From: Lysobacterales bacterium UBA2790
GTDB lineage: Bacteria > Pseudomonadota > Gammaproteobacteria > Xanthomonadales > Xanthomonadaceae
Length of the DNA: 17,669 bases
Assembly (NCBI GenBank): GCA_002352135.1
Contig: DEHW01000063.1
Span: 1 to 17,669 of the forward strand
Reading direction: 5' to 3'
Position 1 is the stretch's first letter. Each line of letters begins with the position of its first letter. The notes beneath the pieces were generated by a model. That model worked only from the letters and a program-made list of their open reading frames with translations, made no database searches and was not told where the DNA came from. Positions 6,201 to 12,560 of the stretch are shown piece after piece. The position numbers were made by a program, and so were the translations under genes.

Positions 6201-9111
6201 TTTCCTTGGTGCTAGCGTGGACGTGGATGCGGATGCAGTGCCGTCCGCTGCTGCCAACGGCGACGATCTGGCCGGCAGCGATGACGAAGACGGCCTCAAT
6301 CCCGCCGACCTGAACCAGATCGCGGGCAGCAATGCGGTACTGCGCTTCCAAGCCACCAATCTGCTGGGCAGTACGGGAAATCTTTGCGGCTACATCGACT
6401 GGAATGGCGACGGCGATTTTGCGGACGCCAACGAGTCGGCCACCACGACCGTGCCTGGCGGCAGCAATAACGTGACCGCGACGCTGAATTTCGGCGCCAC
6501 GCCACTGAGTGCCGTCGGCACGCGTTACGGTCGATTCCGTTACACGACGGCAGCGTGCGTGGGCGGCAGTGGCTTCGGCAGCAACGGTGAGGTCGAAGAC
6601 TATGTGATCACGGTCGGTGATCGTCGCGACTTCGGCGACGCGCCGGTCAGCTACGCCACCGTGCTGGCCAACGACGGCGCGCGCCACATCATCCTGCCCA
6701 GCGGCAATCCACAACTGGGGGCGACGATTGACGCCGAGTTGGACGGTCAGCCCAACGCCGGTGCCAATGGCGATGACGGCAATGGCGACGACGAAGATGG
6801 CGTCACCTTCCCGGCCCTGACCGCCGGTCAGAGCGCGCAGATCGCGGTCAGCACACCGACCGGCGGCAGCCTGAGTTGCTGGATCGACTACAACGCCGAT
6901 GGCGATTTTGCCGATGCCGGTGAAAACGCGATCAGCGGCCAGCCACTGACGGCGGGCAGCGCCAACCTGAGCATCAACGTGCCGGTGGGGGCCACCTCAG
7001 GCAACACCTACGCACGCTGCCGCATCAGCAGCGGCGTCGTCGCCAGCCCAAGCGGCGAAGCGCCGGACGGCGAAGTCGAGGACTACCTGATCGCCATCGG
7101 CGCGCAGCAACACGACTTCGGCGATGCGCCAGCCAGCTATGCCACCTTGCTGGCCAACAACGGCGCACGCCACATCATTTTGCCCAGCAACAACCCGCAA
7201 CTGGGTGCCACGATTGATGCCGAAGCCGATGGTCAGCCCACGGGCGGTGCCATTGGCGACGACAGCAATGGCGATGACGAAGACGGCGTGATCATCCCGA
7301 CGCTCAACCCCGGTCTGACGGCCAGTGTGGCCATCAGCAGCGGCGCCACGGGTGGTGTCGTGAGCTGCTGGATCGATTACAACATTGACGGCGACTTCGC
7401 CGATGCGGGCGAACTGGCGGTCAACGGCCTGAACATCGCCGGCTCAGCGACCTTGAATCCGGTCATCACCGTCCCCGCCACCGCCGTCGAAGGCAACAGC
7501 TACGCCCGCTGCCGCATCAGCAGCAGCGCCGTCGCCAGCTTCGATGGTGAAGCCGCCAACGGCGAAGTCGAGGACTACCTGGTCAGCCTCCGCCAACGCC
7601 GCGACTTTGGTGACGCCCCGGCCAGCTACGGCACCGTCATTGCCACTGGCAATGCCGCCCACATCATCCTCGCCAGCAACAACCCGCAACTGGGTCCCAG
7701 CATTGATGCTGAAACCGATGGTCAACCCACCGCCGGTGCCAATGGCGACGACAGCAATGGCGATGATGAAGACGGCGTCAGCTTCCCCAGCCTGACGGCC
7801 GGCGAAACCGCACAGATCGGCCTGAGCACCGGCCCGACTGGCGGCAGCGTGAGCTGCTGGATCGACTACAACATCGACGGCGACTTCGCCGATGCGGGCG
7901 AACTGGCCGTCAACAACCAGGTTCTGGCGGGCATGGCCATCACCACAGCCGGCATCAACGTCCCGGCCAGCGCCACCACCGGCAGCACCTACGCCCGCTG
8001 CCGCATCAGCAGCAGCGCCGTCGCCAACCCGGTCGGCGAAGTCGCCAACGGCGAAGTCGAGGACTACCTGGTCAGCATCGGTGACCCGCTGCTCAGCCTC
8101 GGAAATCTGGTCTGGGAAGATCGCAACAACAACGGCCTCGTTGACGCCGGCGAACCCGGCATCAACGGCGTGCCCGTTCGTCTGTTTGCCGACGCCAACG
8201 ACGACAACATCGCAGACGGCGCCGCCCTGCAGACCACCAGCACCAACGCCAGCGGTATCTATGGCTTTGTCGGCTTGGCCGCCGGAACCTACCTTGTCGA
8301 AATCACCGCCCCGGCGAACTTTATCGGCAGCACCGGCAGCGGCCTGCCCTACGTTGCGACTGGCAGCAGCGAACCCGCCGTCGACCCGGACAACGATGCC
8401 GACAACGATGACAACGGCACCGGCACCAGTGGCGTCATCCGCAGCCGTAGCATCACCCTTGCGGCCAACGACGAACCGACCAACGATGGCGATACCGATG
8501 CCAACAGCAACCTCACGGTGGACTTCGGCCTGCTGCGTAACTTCGACCTTGCCCTGCGCAAACAACTGGCCTCAGGCCACCCCAGCACCGTGGCCGTCGG
8601 GGACACCGTTGAATTCGTCATCACCGTGTTCAACCAGGGCAGCGAAGCCGCCAGCAACATCCAGGTTCACGACACCCTGCCGGACGGCCTGACCCTGGCC
8701 GATGCCAGCTGGACCAGCGTCCCCACCAACGCCGCCCAACGCGTCATCACCGGCCCCTTGGCCGCTGGCGCCTCCACCGCCATCAGCCTGTTCGCCACCG
8801 TCGACAGCGACGCCACCGGCGAGTTGATCAACACCGCCGAAATCGCCCTCGCCAACGACAGCAGCGGACAACCCGGCAACGACATCGACTCCGACCCGGA
8901 TACCGATCCGAACAACGACGGTCCGGTGGTCGATGATGTGATCGACAACAGCGGCGGCGATGAAGACGATGCTGATCCGGCCAGCGTTACCGTACAAATA
9001 GCGCCACCGCCACAGCCACCGACCCCGCTGACCATTCCCAGCAACAATGGCTACGCACTGCTGGCCTTGCTGCTGTTGATCGGCTGGAGCACCTGGCGTC
9101 GGCGCGACTGA
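3250..9111 (+). CDS. Giant secreted SdrD-B / GEVED repeat protein with DUF11-like domain and IPTL-CTERM-like sorting tail
   Basis: The 1953-residue product has a signal peptide (MRLSLRWTALAFACASALVWA, cleavage after residue 21 or 22). In order it then shows an SdrD-B-like domain (about 28-130, with DFDADGVQDPAEPG), a long region rich in W, G and D that looks like a beta-propeller or other all-beta fold (about 135-628), and a second SdrD-B-like domain (629-778, DRNGNSFQD). Five GEVED modules follow (780-1612), then a third SdrD-B-like domain (about 1614-1758, DRNNNGLVDAGE), a DUF11-like adhesion-type domain (1765-1916), an acidic D/N-rich stretch and a C-terminal sorting tail (1929-1953). Many DxNxDGxxxDxxE loops look calcium-binding. 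By analogy with such proteins it is a cell-surface or matrix protein, possibly an adhesin; no enzymatic motif was seen. The ATG at 3250 follows GGGGA at 3238-3242 and directly precedes the signal peptide. The frame upstream to 3139 lacks signal-peptide character. No exosortase gene is in the window. Base composition changes markedly along the gene. Confidence 0.92.
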   Translation: MRLSLRWTALAFACASALVWAAPSGSPAVTGTVFRDFDADGVQDPAEPGVGAVAVQLFDAGGSCSAVANSNSSGAYSVDSSACSGTDWRLEFSAIPNGLEPGVRSGATAAGTAVAFVNAGDVANLALNNPNQFCGPSPQIVTSVFIGGQPSGNPLPTIRTFDYGVGSTNLANNDGVSYQDYTVIHNATFDETGPTRSYAHHRRTNSVLAGNYARRHSGYRLGGPGTPDDSGPDGIWLVPLEGAAAPSLFFSADAGSDGHDYTALLNDVGFWDYVGKSGWGNLELSEDQTKLYAANLFDRLIYVVDVNVAGNSISAGAHSTIDIGTQARSACGLTDDGAGDPSGDDNDYVVGFAKEHDGELYIGVTCTAESSQLTTDLEGLVFADLGAGYVPVASIPLDYPREWTTRGYDGAVVGVETPAEWLPWTPVQPAGDPPHPVGEPVVYDQAYYPQPWLSDMEIAEDGRMVIGISDRGGDQFGNDQGASTWGNFEGVAAGDALVLAPAGANAWTFTPGPTGDEFFNSESYPLAPNFPGQPLHSEITLGHVAHIPGTNEFLFNVMDPAPAFGAVRNPAGTVAHYTESWLSGGLVWMSGSDGSRVRHFMTFGVNEVGTFGKASSVGDVEIICDPAPLQIGNRVFIDRNGNSFQDTGDTAVAGVTLTVYSAAGVQLGRTTTDAFGNWTINFSRGATDPSANDSEVVAPDPFAQNVFVVVDASNFSGPGALVGNRAVTANADASTGGDGRDSDGVSQAVPSVGTVIAAAYAVGLPGQNDHNIDFGFSNLDFGDLPDVYGTLTASNGPRHTIVSGLQLGAVIDAELDGQPQASALGDDLDVVPDDEEAVSVFVIGNLVAGIANTVPVTVLNTTPTSAQLCGFLDANADGDFADAGESVSAAVPSGTNGAINLSFTPPITAGGFVFARFRLSTDATPCSPVGVANDGEVEDYQALIRRADFGDLPDTGAGVGAGNYNTLYADNGAWHEITNTRTTLFLGASVDVDADAVPSAAANGDDLAGSDDEDGLNPADLNQIAGSNAVLRFQATNLLGSTGNLCGYIDWNGDGDFADANESATTTVPGGSNNVTATLNFGATPLSAVGTRYGRFRYTTAACVGGSGFGSNGEVEDYVITVGDRRDFGDAPVSYATVLANDGARHIILPSGNPQLGATIDAELDGQPNAGANGDDGNGDDEDGVTFPALTAGQSAQIAVSTPTGGSLSCWIDYNADGDFADAGENAISGQPLTAGSANLSINVPVGATSGNTYARCRISSGVVASPSGEAPDGEVEDYLIAIGAQQHDFGDAPASYATLLANNGARHIILPSNNPQLGATIDAEADGQPTGGAIGDDSNGDDEDGVIIPTLNPGLTASVAISSGATGGVVSCWIDYNIDGDFADAGELAVNGLNIAGSATLNPVITVPATAVEGNSYARCRISSSAVASFDGEAANGEVEDYLVSLRQRRDFGDAPASYGTVIATGNAAHIILASNNPQLGPSIDAETDGQPTAGANGDDSNGDDEDGVSFPSLTAGETAQIGLSTGPTGGSVSCWIDYNIDGDFADAGELAVNNQVLAGMAITTAGINVPASATTGSTYARCRISSSAVANPVGEVANGEVEDYLVSIGDPLLSLGNLVWEDRNNNGLVDAGEPGINGVPVRLFADANDDNIADGAALQTTSTNASGIYGFVGLAAGTYLVEITAPANFIGSTGSGLPYVATGSSEPAVDPDNDADNDDNGTGTSGVIRSRSITLAANDEPTNDGDTDANSNLTVDFGLLRNFDLALRKQLASGHPSTVAVGDTVEFVITVFNQGSEAASNIQVHDTLPDGLTLADASWTSVPTNAAQRVITGPLAAGASTAISLFATVDSDATGELINTAEIALANDSSGQPGNDIDSDPDTDPNNDGPVVDDVIDNSGGDEDDADPASVTVQIAPPPQPPTPLTIPSNNGYALLALLLLIGWSTWRRRD
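5587..8085 (+). repeat. Five tandem GEVED modules inside the giant surface protein
   Basis: Each module starts DFGD(L/A)P and ends in GEVEDY. The boundaries are 5587-6090, 6091-6627, 6628-7113, 7114-7602 and 7603-8085, that is 168, 179, 162, 163 and 161 residues. Inside each, a GDD..G.DEDG acidic block is followed by an EF-hand-like loop (DANADGDFADAGE, DWNGDGDFADANE or DYN-DGDFADAGE). Modules 3, 4 and 5 are much closer to each other than to 1 and 2, also at nucleotide level. For example, the 63 bases at 7366-7428 and 7855-7917 differ, as far as I can count, at only three synonymous positions. This is a coding repeat and not an independent element. Confidence 0.9.
9028..9108 (+). other. C-terminal exosortase-type sorting signal (IPTL-CTERM-like) of the giant protein
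   Basis: The last residues read LTIPSNNGYALLALLLL, then IGWSTW and RRRD at the terminus. The order short motif, hydrophobic helix, basic cluster is the tripartite layout of PEP-CTERM and IPTL-CTERM proteins. From established knowledge, IPTL-type tails are cut by exosortase H-type enzymes. The IP is kept, but the usual IPTLxxWG core is not: here IPSNNG replaces it. A simple membrane anchor is the alternative. Confidence 0.7.
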
Positions 9112-9130
9112 GCCACTCCGAGGGGCGCGC

Positions 9131-9168
9131 AAACGAACAATCCCCGCTCACGCGGGGATTGTTCGTTT
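9131..9168 (+). terminator. Long perfect-stem rho-independent terminator, probably bidirectional
   Basis: AAACGAACAATCCCCGC and its exact complement form a 17-bp stem around a TCAC loop, 19 bases after the giant gene's stop. The stem ends in AAA on one side and TTT on the other. It can therefore act on the plus strand, and on the minus strand for transcripts leaving the methyltransferase gene. Confidence 0.88.
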
Positions 9169-9295
9169 CAAAGACTCGCGATGAACTCGCGCGGGGAGCT
9201 CGACCGGCGGGTAAGGCGCTATCCCGTGAACGTACTTGGTTTGCTGTCACTAGGACGCCGCAATGGGCGTCCATCGCTCAACCGGCTCTTCACAG

Positions 9296-9913
9296 CTATG
9301 GGTGTGCTCTTCGTGTGATCACGTAGACCGTGGCCGGTGGCACATTCCACCACGCCATCTTGGCCCGACGCGCTTGCAGGCCAAGCGCCGACAGAACCTC
9401 GCGAGAGACTGGACAAGAGGGCCCATAGGTGAACTGGATGAGCCTTCCATGCGGGCTAAGACACTCGAACGCCGCAGAGACTATGGCCTGCTGTGTTGAT
9501 CGCGACATCGACAGCAAGCCCAGTCCGGAAATCACGGCATCTGCTGGCCCACCATCGCAGTAGCCTGTCGCCTCGCTGGCTGAGTGCAACTCACGGGCAT
9601 CCGAGCAGGCGATGTGCGCGTACGGAAAGCGCAACTTCAGATGCTGGTGCAGCTCCTCATTCAACTCGATGACCAACAGGTCCTGAGGCCGAATTCCGTG
9701 CGCCAACAAGGCCTCAGTGAATACACCCGTGCCGCCGCCCAGCTCAATGACGCGTCGCGCACCCTGCGGCAGCTCGGCAATCATGCGTTTGGCCAGTTGT
9801 GGACTGGATGGCGAGATGGCAGCGACCGCCAAGGGATTGCGCAGCCATTGGCGAAAAAAGGTCCATTGCGCTCGTCGCCGCATGATTCTCTGCCGCTGGC
9901 GGTGCTCTTCCAT
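9296..9913 (-). CDS. Class I SAM-dependent methyltransferase, phospholipid N-methyltransferase-like
   Basis: The 205-residue product carries a clear Rossmann-type SAM-binding motif, VIELGGGTG (residues 55-63). It is followed by an acidic strand end in LLVIELNEEL and by IACSDAR. The preceding FRQWLRNPLAVAAISPSSPQLA is typical of the PmtA/rRNA-dimethylase-like branch, whose members often methylate phosphatidylethanolamine. The C-terminal AWWNVPPATVYV is characteristic of the same group. There is no transmembrane segment, as is usual for the soluble PmtA type. The substrate is inferred and uncertain. I prefer the ATG at 9913, which has AAGGGG six to seven bases upstream, over the in-frame ATG at 9958, which has no clear ribosome site and would add 15 residues. 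It lies downstream of the E1 fusion gene on the same strand with about 160 bases between, so co-transcription is possible. An imperfectly supported hairpin (9253-9272) follows its stop. Confidence 0.82.
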   Translation of the reverse strand: MEEHRQRQRIMRRRAQWTFFRQWLRNPLAVAAISPSSPQLAKRMIAELPQGARRVIELGGGTGVFTEALLAHGIRPQDLLVIELNEELHQHLKLRFPYAHIACSDARELHSASEATGYCDGGPADAVISGLGLLSMSRSTQQAIVSAAFECLSPHGRLIQFTYGPSCPVSREVLSALGLQARRAKMAWWNVPPATVYVITRRAHP

Positions 9914-10003
9914 GTCGATCCCCTTGCCTTGAATGGCAACCCCGACGTCATTACTCATGACGCGTGACGTCCATGTCCGTCGATGACGGCACAGCCATGG
10001 TCA

Positions 10004-10013
10004 GACCTAGGTC
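10004..10013. promoter_or_regulatory. Short perfect palindrome upstream of the methyltransferase gene
   Basis: GACCTAGGTC is a perfect 10-bp palindrome lying 90 bases upstream of the preferred methyltransferase start. A TTGACG (minus strand, 10026-10021) is adjacent, but no acceptable -10 follows at the right spacing. It could be a regulatory half of a minus-strand promoter, or chance. Confidence 0.2.
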
Positions 10014-10074
10014 CAACCAACGTCAAGCGCCATTGCTCACCCCATCCGCAGAAGCCCTGATTTCGATGCCATGG

Positions 10075-12348
10075 TCACTGCGCCATTCGCAAACCGGCCG
10101 CAATGATCTCCTCATCGCCAGGGAGAACCAGGAATGCTGCGCCAGCAAGCGGCGTAAAGGTGTCTGCACCGACAACACGACTCAGCGGGGTCGCACCATA
10201 ACCTGCCTCAACGATGGCCGTGATGATGCCCTCGCCCACACCGGCGGAGCGCCGCCCTTCGTCCACCACCAGAATGCGTTTGGCAGACTTTGCCTGCTCG
10301 GCGATGAATCGCTCATTCAATGGCTGCAACCAGCGCAGATCGATGACCCGCACGCCCCAGCCGAGCTTCTCTTTCCATGCTCGCTGGGCGCGCAGACACA
10401 TCGGCACCGCATTGCCGAACGTGAAGACCACCAGATCGTCGCCGGAACCGCCGTCCTCCGGCGCATAGACGCGGCCTTCCCCAAACGGGATCGCTTGGTC
10501 GGGTGCTGGATAGGCCGTCAACCAGCCACCATCGCCCGCCGCATGCAGGTCTTTTGTCATGTACAACGCGATCGGCTCGAGGAAGGCGCAAACGCGACCA
10601 TCGACCTTCGCCATCGCCATCAGCGTTCGCAGCATCATCGCGGCATCATCTCCGCGTGATGGGCAGGCGACAACCAATCCGGGAATGTCGCGCAAGGCGG
10701 TGATGGAGTTGTCGTTGTGGAAGTGCCCGCCAAAGCCTCGCTGATAACCCAGCGAAGCGACGCGCATCACCATCGGATTGCGGTACTGGCCATTCGAGAA
10801 GAACTGCAGACTGGCCGCCTCACCACGAATCTGATCACAGGCGTTGTGAAAATAGGCCAGGTATTGAATCTCGGGAATCGGCAACATCCCCATGTTGGCG
10901 TAACCCTGAGCCAGGCCCAGAATCATGGTTTCGTCGAGCAGCGTGTTGAACACGCGCTTGCCGGTAAACGCCTTGAACAAGCCTTTCGTCACCGTGTAGA
11001 CGCCGCCCTTCTGCGCCACGTCCTCACCAAACAGCAGCGATTCCGGGTACTTGGCCATCAGATCGTGAAGTGCCTGGTTGATCTGGATAGCCAGATGTTT
11101 CGGCCCTTGTCGCTCGGGCAGTTTGTCCTCGCCACCGAACACCGTTGCGCGTCGATCGGCATAGTCGGAACGTGAAGCCTCCGCTGCGACTTCGGCTGGT
11201 GAGAATGGGGCCAGCGGAGCCATGACATCCGCCAGCGAGGTCAAGCGGGGGCGTCGATCTGCATCCTCAGCCGCCTCGAAGCAACGCCTGCGAGTCGACT
11301 CATAGAGCTCAAGAAGGCTATCGGCCGTGTACAGACCGGAGCGCAGCGCGATGTCCGCCGACTTCAGTAGCGGGTCCGTCGCCTCCACGGCAACCAGCTC
11401 TTCCAGCGAGCGCCATTCGATCTCGAAATCCGTTCCTGCGTGGCCCATGATCCGAGTGGTCCGCAGGTGCAGGAACGTTGGTCGCCGCGTTGTACGGCAA
11501 TGTTCAACAGCTCGAACCACATCACCCCAACCATTCGCCAGATCCAGGCCGTCCGCGTAGAAATAGTCCAAGTCACGCCGATGCTGGAAATTCGCCGTGA
11601 TCCAGTCCCGTGGGGTCTTGACGGAAATACCGATGCCATTGTCCTCGCACACATAGAGGACCGGCGCGGGCAACTGCTGGTAGGCCGTCCACGCCGCAGC
11701 GTTGAAGGCCGTCTGCGCCGTCGCATGATTGCTGGAAGCATCGCCGAACGAACAAATCGTGATGCTGTCTCGAGGTATCGGCAGGTCATGCCCAATGCGC
11801 TTCGCTTGCTCGATGGCGATAGCCGTCCCCAATGCCTTTGGCAAGTGACTCGCAATCGTCGAGGTCTGCGGAAGCACCCACAGCGGCTTCGAGCCCCACA
11901 CCTTGTGACGACCACCTGAGGCGGGATCATCCTTGCTTGCGGCAAAACTGAGGGCTGAATCCATGATTGGATCCATACCGGGCAGCTTGCGGAAACGCTC
12001 CGCCATGAATCCGCCGGAACGGTAGTGCAGAAAAGCGGGATCGGTATGCCGCGCCGCACGCGCAACCATCGCGTTTCCTTCGTGACCACTGGAGCCGATC
12101 GTGTAGAACACCTTGTTCTGCACACGCAACACACGCGCCATCAGGTCGAGATGCCGACTGATCAGTTGTGATCGAAACAACTCGTCGAAGTCGCCAGCGC
12201 GCAGCATGCTGCCTGGCAGAACGGCAGCGTCCGTCGACGCCGCTGGCTGAACGCCACCTCGCCAATCGCGAACAAATTCAATGAAGTTCTGGTCGCAGAT
12301 TTCTGCGCGATTGAGGCCGCGCATGCGCGCAGGAATTGGGTTGTTCAT
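10075..12348 (-). CDS. Fused alpha-beta E1 subunit of a thiamine-diphosphate 2-oxoacid dehydrogenase (branched-chain-type)
   Basis: The 757-residue product joins two proteins that are usually separate. Residues about 50-370 are E1-alpha-like: HYRSGGF (108-114) and the ThDP/Mg motif GDASSN (202-207) to CEDN (ending at N237). Residues about 415-757 are E1-beta-like: LLFGEDVAQKGGVY (438-451), LLDETMILGLAQGYANMG with Glu473 at the cofactor-activating position, and GGHFHND (540-546). E1 decarboxylates a 2-oxoacid and passes the acyl group to a lipoyl E2, giving acyl-CoA. The alpha half resembles branched-chain 2-oxoacid dehydrogenases most, but pyruvate or acetoin-type use is not excluded. No E2 or E3 gene is in the window. 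The ATG at 12348 is chosen because homology starts soon after it; there is no good Shine-Dalgarno sequence. The reading frame stays open upstream to 12522, but that part covers the ompA terminator and is unlikely to be coding. Confidence 0.88.
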   Translation of the reverse strand: MNNPIPARMRGLNRAEICDQNFIEFVRDWRGGVQPAASTDAAVLPGSMLRAGDFDELFRSQLISRHLDLMARVLRVQNKVFYTIGSSGHEGNAMVARAARHTDPAFLHYRSGGFMAERFRKLPGMDPIMDSALSFAASKDDPASGGRHKVWGSKPLWVLPQTSTIASHLPKALGTAIAIEQAKRIGHDLPIPRDSITICSFGDASSNHATAQTAFNAAAWTAYQQLPAPVLYVCEDNGIGISVKTPRDWITANFQHRRDLDYFYADGLDLANGWGDVVRAVEHCRTTRRPTFLHLRTTRIMGHAGTDFEIEWRSLEELVAVEATDPLLKSADIALRSGLYTADSLLELYESTRRRCFEAAEDADRRPRLTSLADVMAPLAPFSPAEVAAEASRSDYADRRATVFGGEDKLPERQGPKHLAIQINQALHDLMAKYPESLLFGEDVAQKGGVYTVTKGLFKAFTGKRVFNTLLDETMILGLAQGYANMGMLPIPEIQYLAYFHNACDQIRGEAASLQFFSNGQYRNPMVMRVASLGYQRGFGGHFHNDNSITALRDIPGLVVACPSRGDDAAMMLRTLMAMAKVDGRVCAFLEPIALYMTKDLHAAGDGGWLTAYPAPDQAIPFGEGRVYAPEDGGSGDDLVVFTFGNAVPMCLRAQRAWKEKLGWGVRVIDLRWLQPLNERFIAEQAKSAKRILVVDEGRRSAGVGEGIITAIVEAGYGATPLSRVVGADTFTPLAGAAFLVLPGDEEIIAAGLRMAQ

Positions 12349-12386
12349 GTGGGATCGCGAGGTGGCGAGTAAGGAAATGACCGCAC

Positions 12387-12392
12387 ATGATA
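12387..12392 (-). promoter_or_regulatory. Possible -10 box of the E1 fusion gene
   Basis: TATCAT on the minus strand is 5 of 6 to the consensus and 38 bases upstream of the ATG at 12348. No good -35 is found at 16-18 bases. Transcription would begin near 12380, giving a leader of about 30 bases. It is a suggestion only. Confidence 0.25.
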
Positions 12393-12498
12393 GCCGGTGA
12401 TGACGGAGCTCGCCGAAGTTGCCATGGCGAACCCGAATTGCGCTCTCCACTCCGCACTGTTTGATCGCGACACCTACCCAATGCGCTCCGAACGAGCG

Positions 12499-12535
12499 CA
12501 AAAAAAAACAGCCCGGGAGCAAGCTCCCGGGCTGT
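12499..12535 (-). terminator. Rho-independent terminator of the OmpA-family gene
   Basis: On the minus strand ACAGCCCGGGAGC and GCTCCCGGGCTGT form a 13-bp GC-rich inverted repeat with a two-base centre, so the innermost pairs must open. It is followed by a run of nine T. It starts 25 bases after the porin stop and is a textbook factor-independent terminator. It separates the porin gene from the E1 fusion gene. Confidence 0.93.
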
Positions 12536-12560
12536 CAATGACCGAACTGACCCGGAGGGA

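Noticed and set aside
7444..8565. 373-residue glycine/alanine/valine-rich minus-strand frame with repeat character
   Set aside because: Its repeats simply mirror the GEVED and SdrD-B coding repeats on the other strand. It has no ribosome site and no plausible fold.
3250..9111. Tandem repeats as a CRISPR or mobile-element array
   Set aside because: Repeat units of about 480-540 bases stay in one reading frame and encode a protein domain; there are no short spaced repeats or terminal inverted repeats.
9253..9272. Hairpin GGACGCC-N6-GGCGTCC as terminator of the methyltransferase gene
   Set aside because: The 7-bp stem has no T-run on the minus strand. The strong hairpin at 9131-9168 is the more likely stop for that transcript.
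12349..12522. 58-residue N-terminal extension of the E1 fusion protein
   Set aside because: The frame crosses the ompA terminator and its residues look non-coding; homology begins only after the ATG at 12348.
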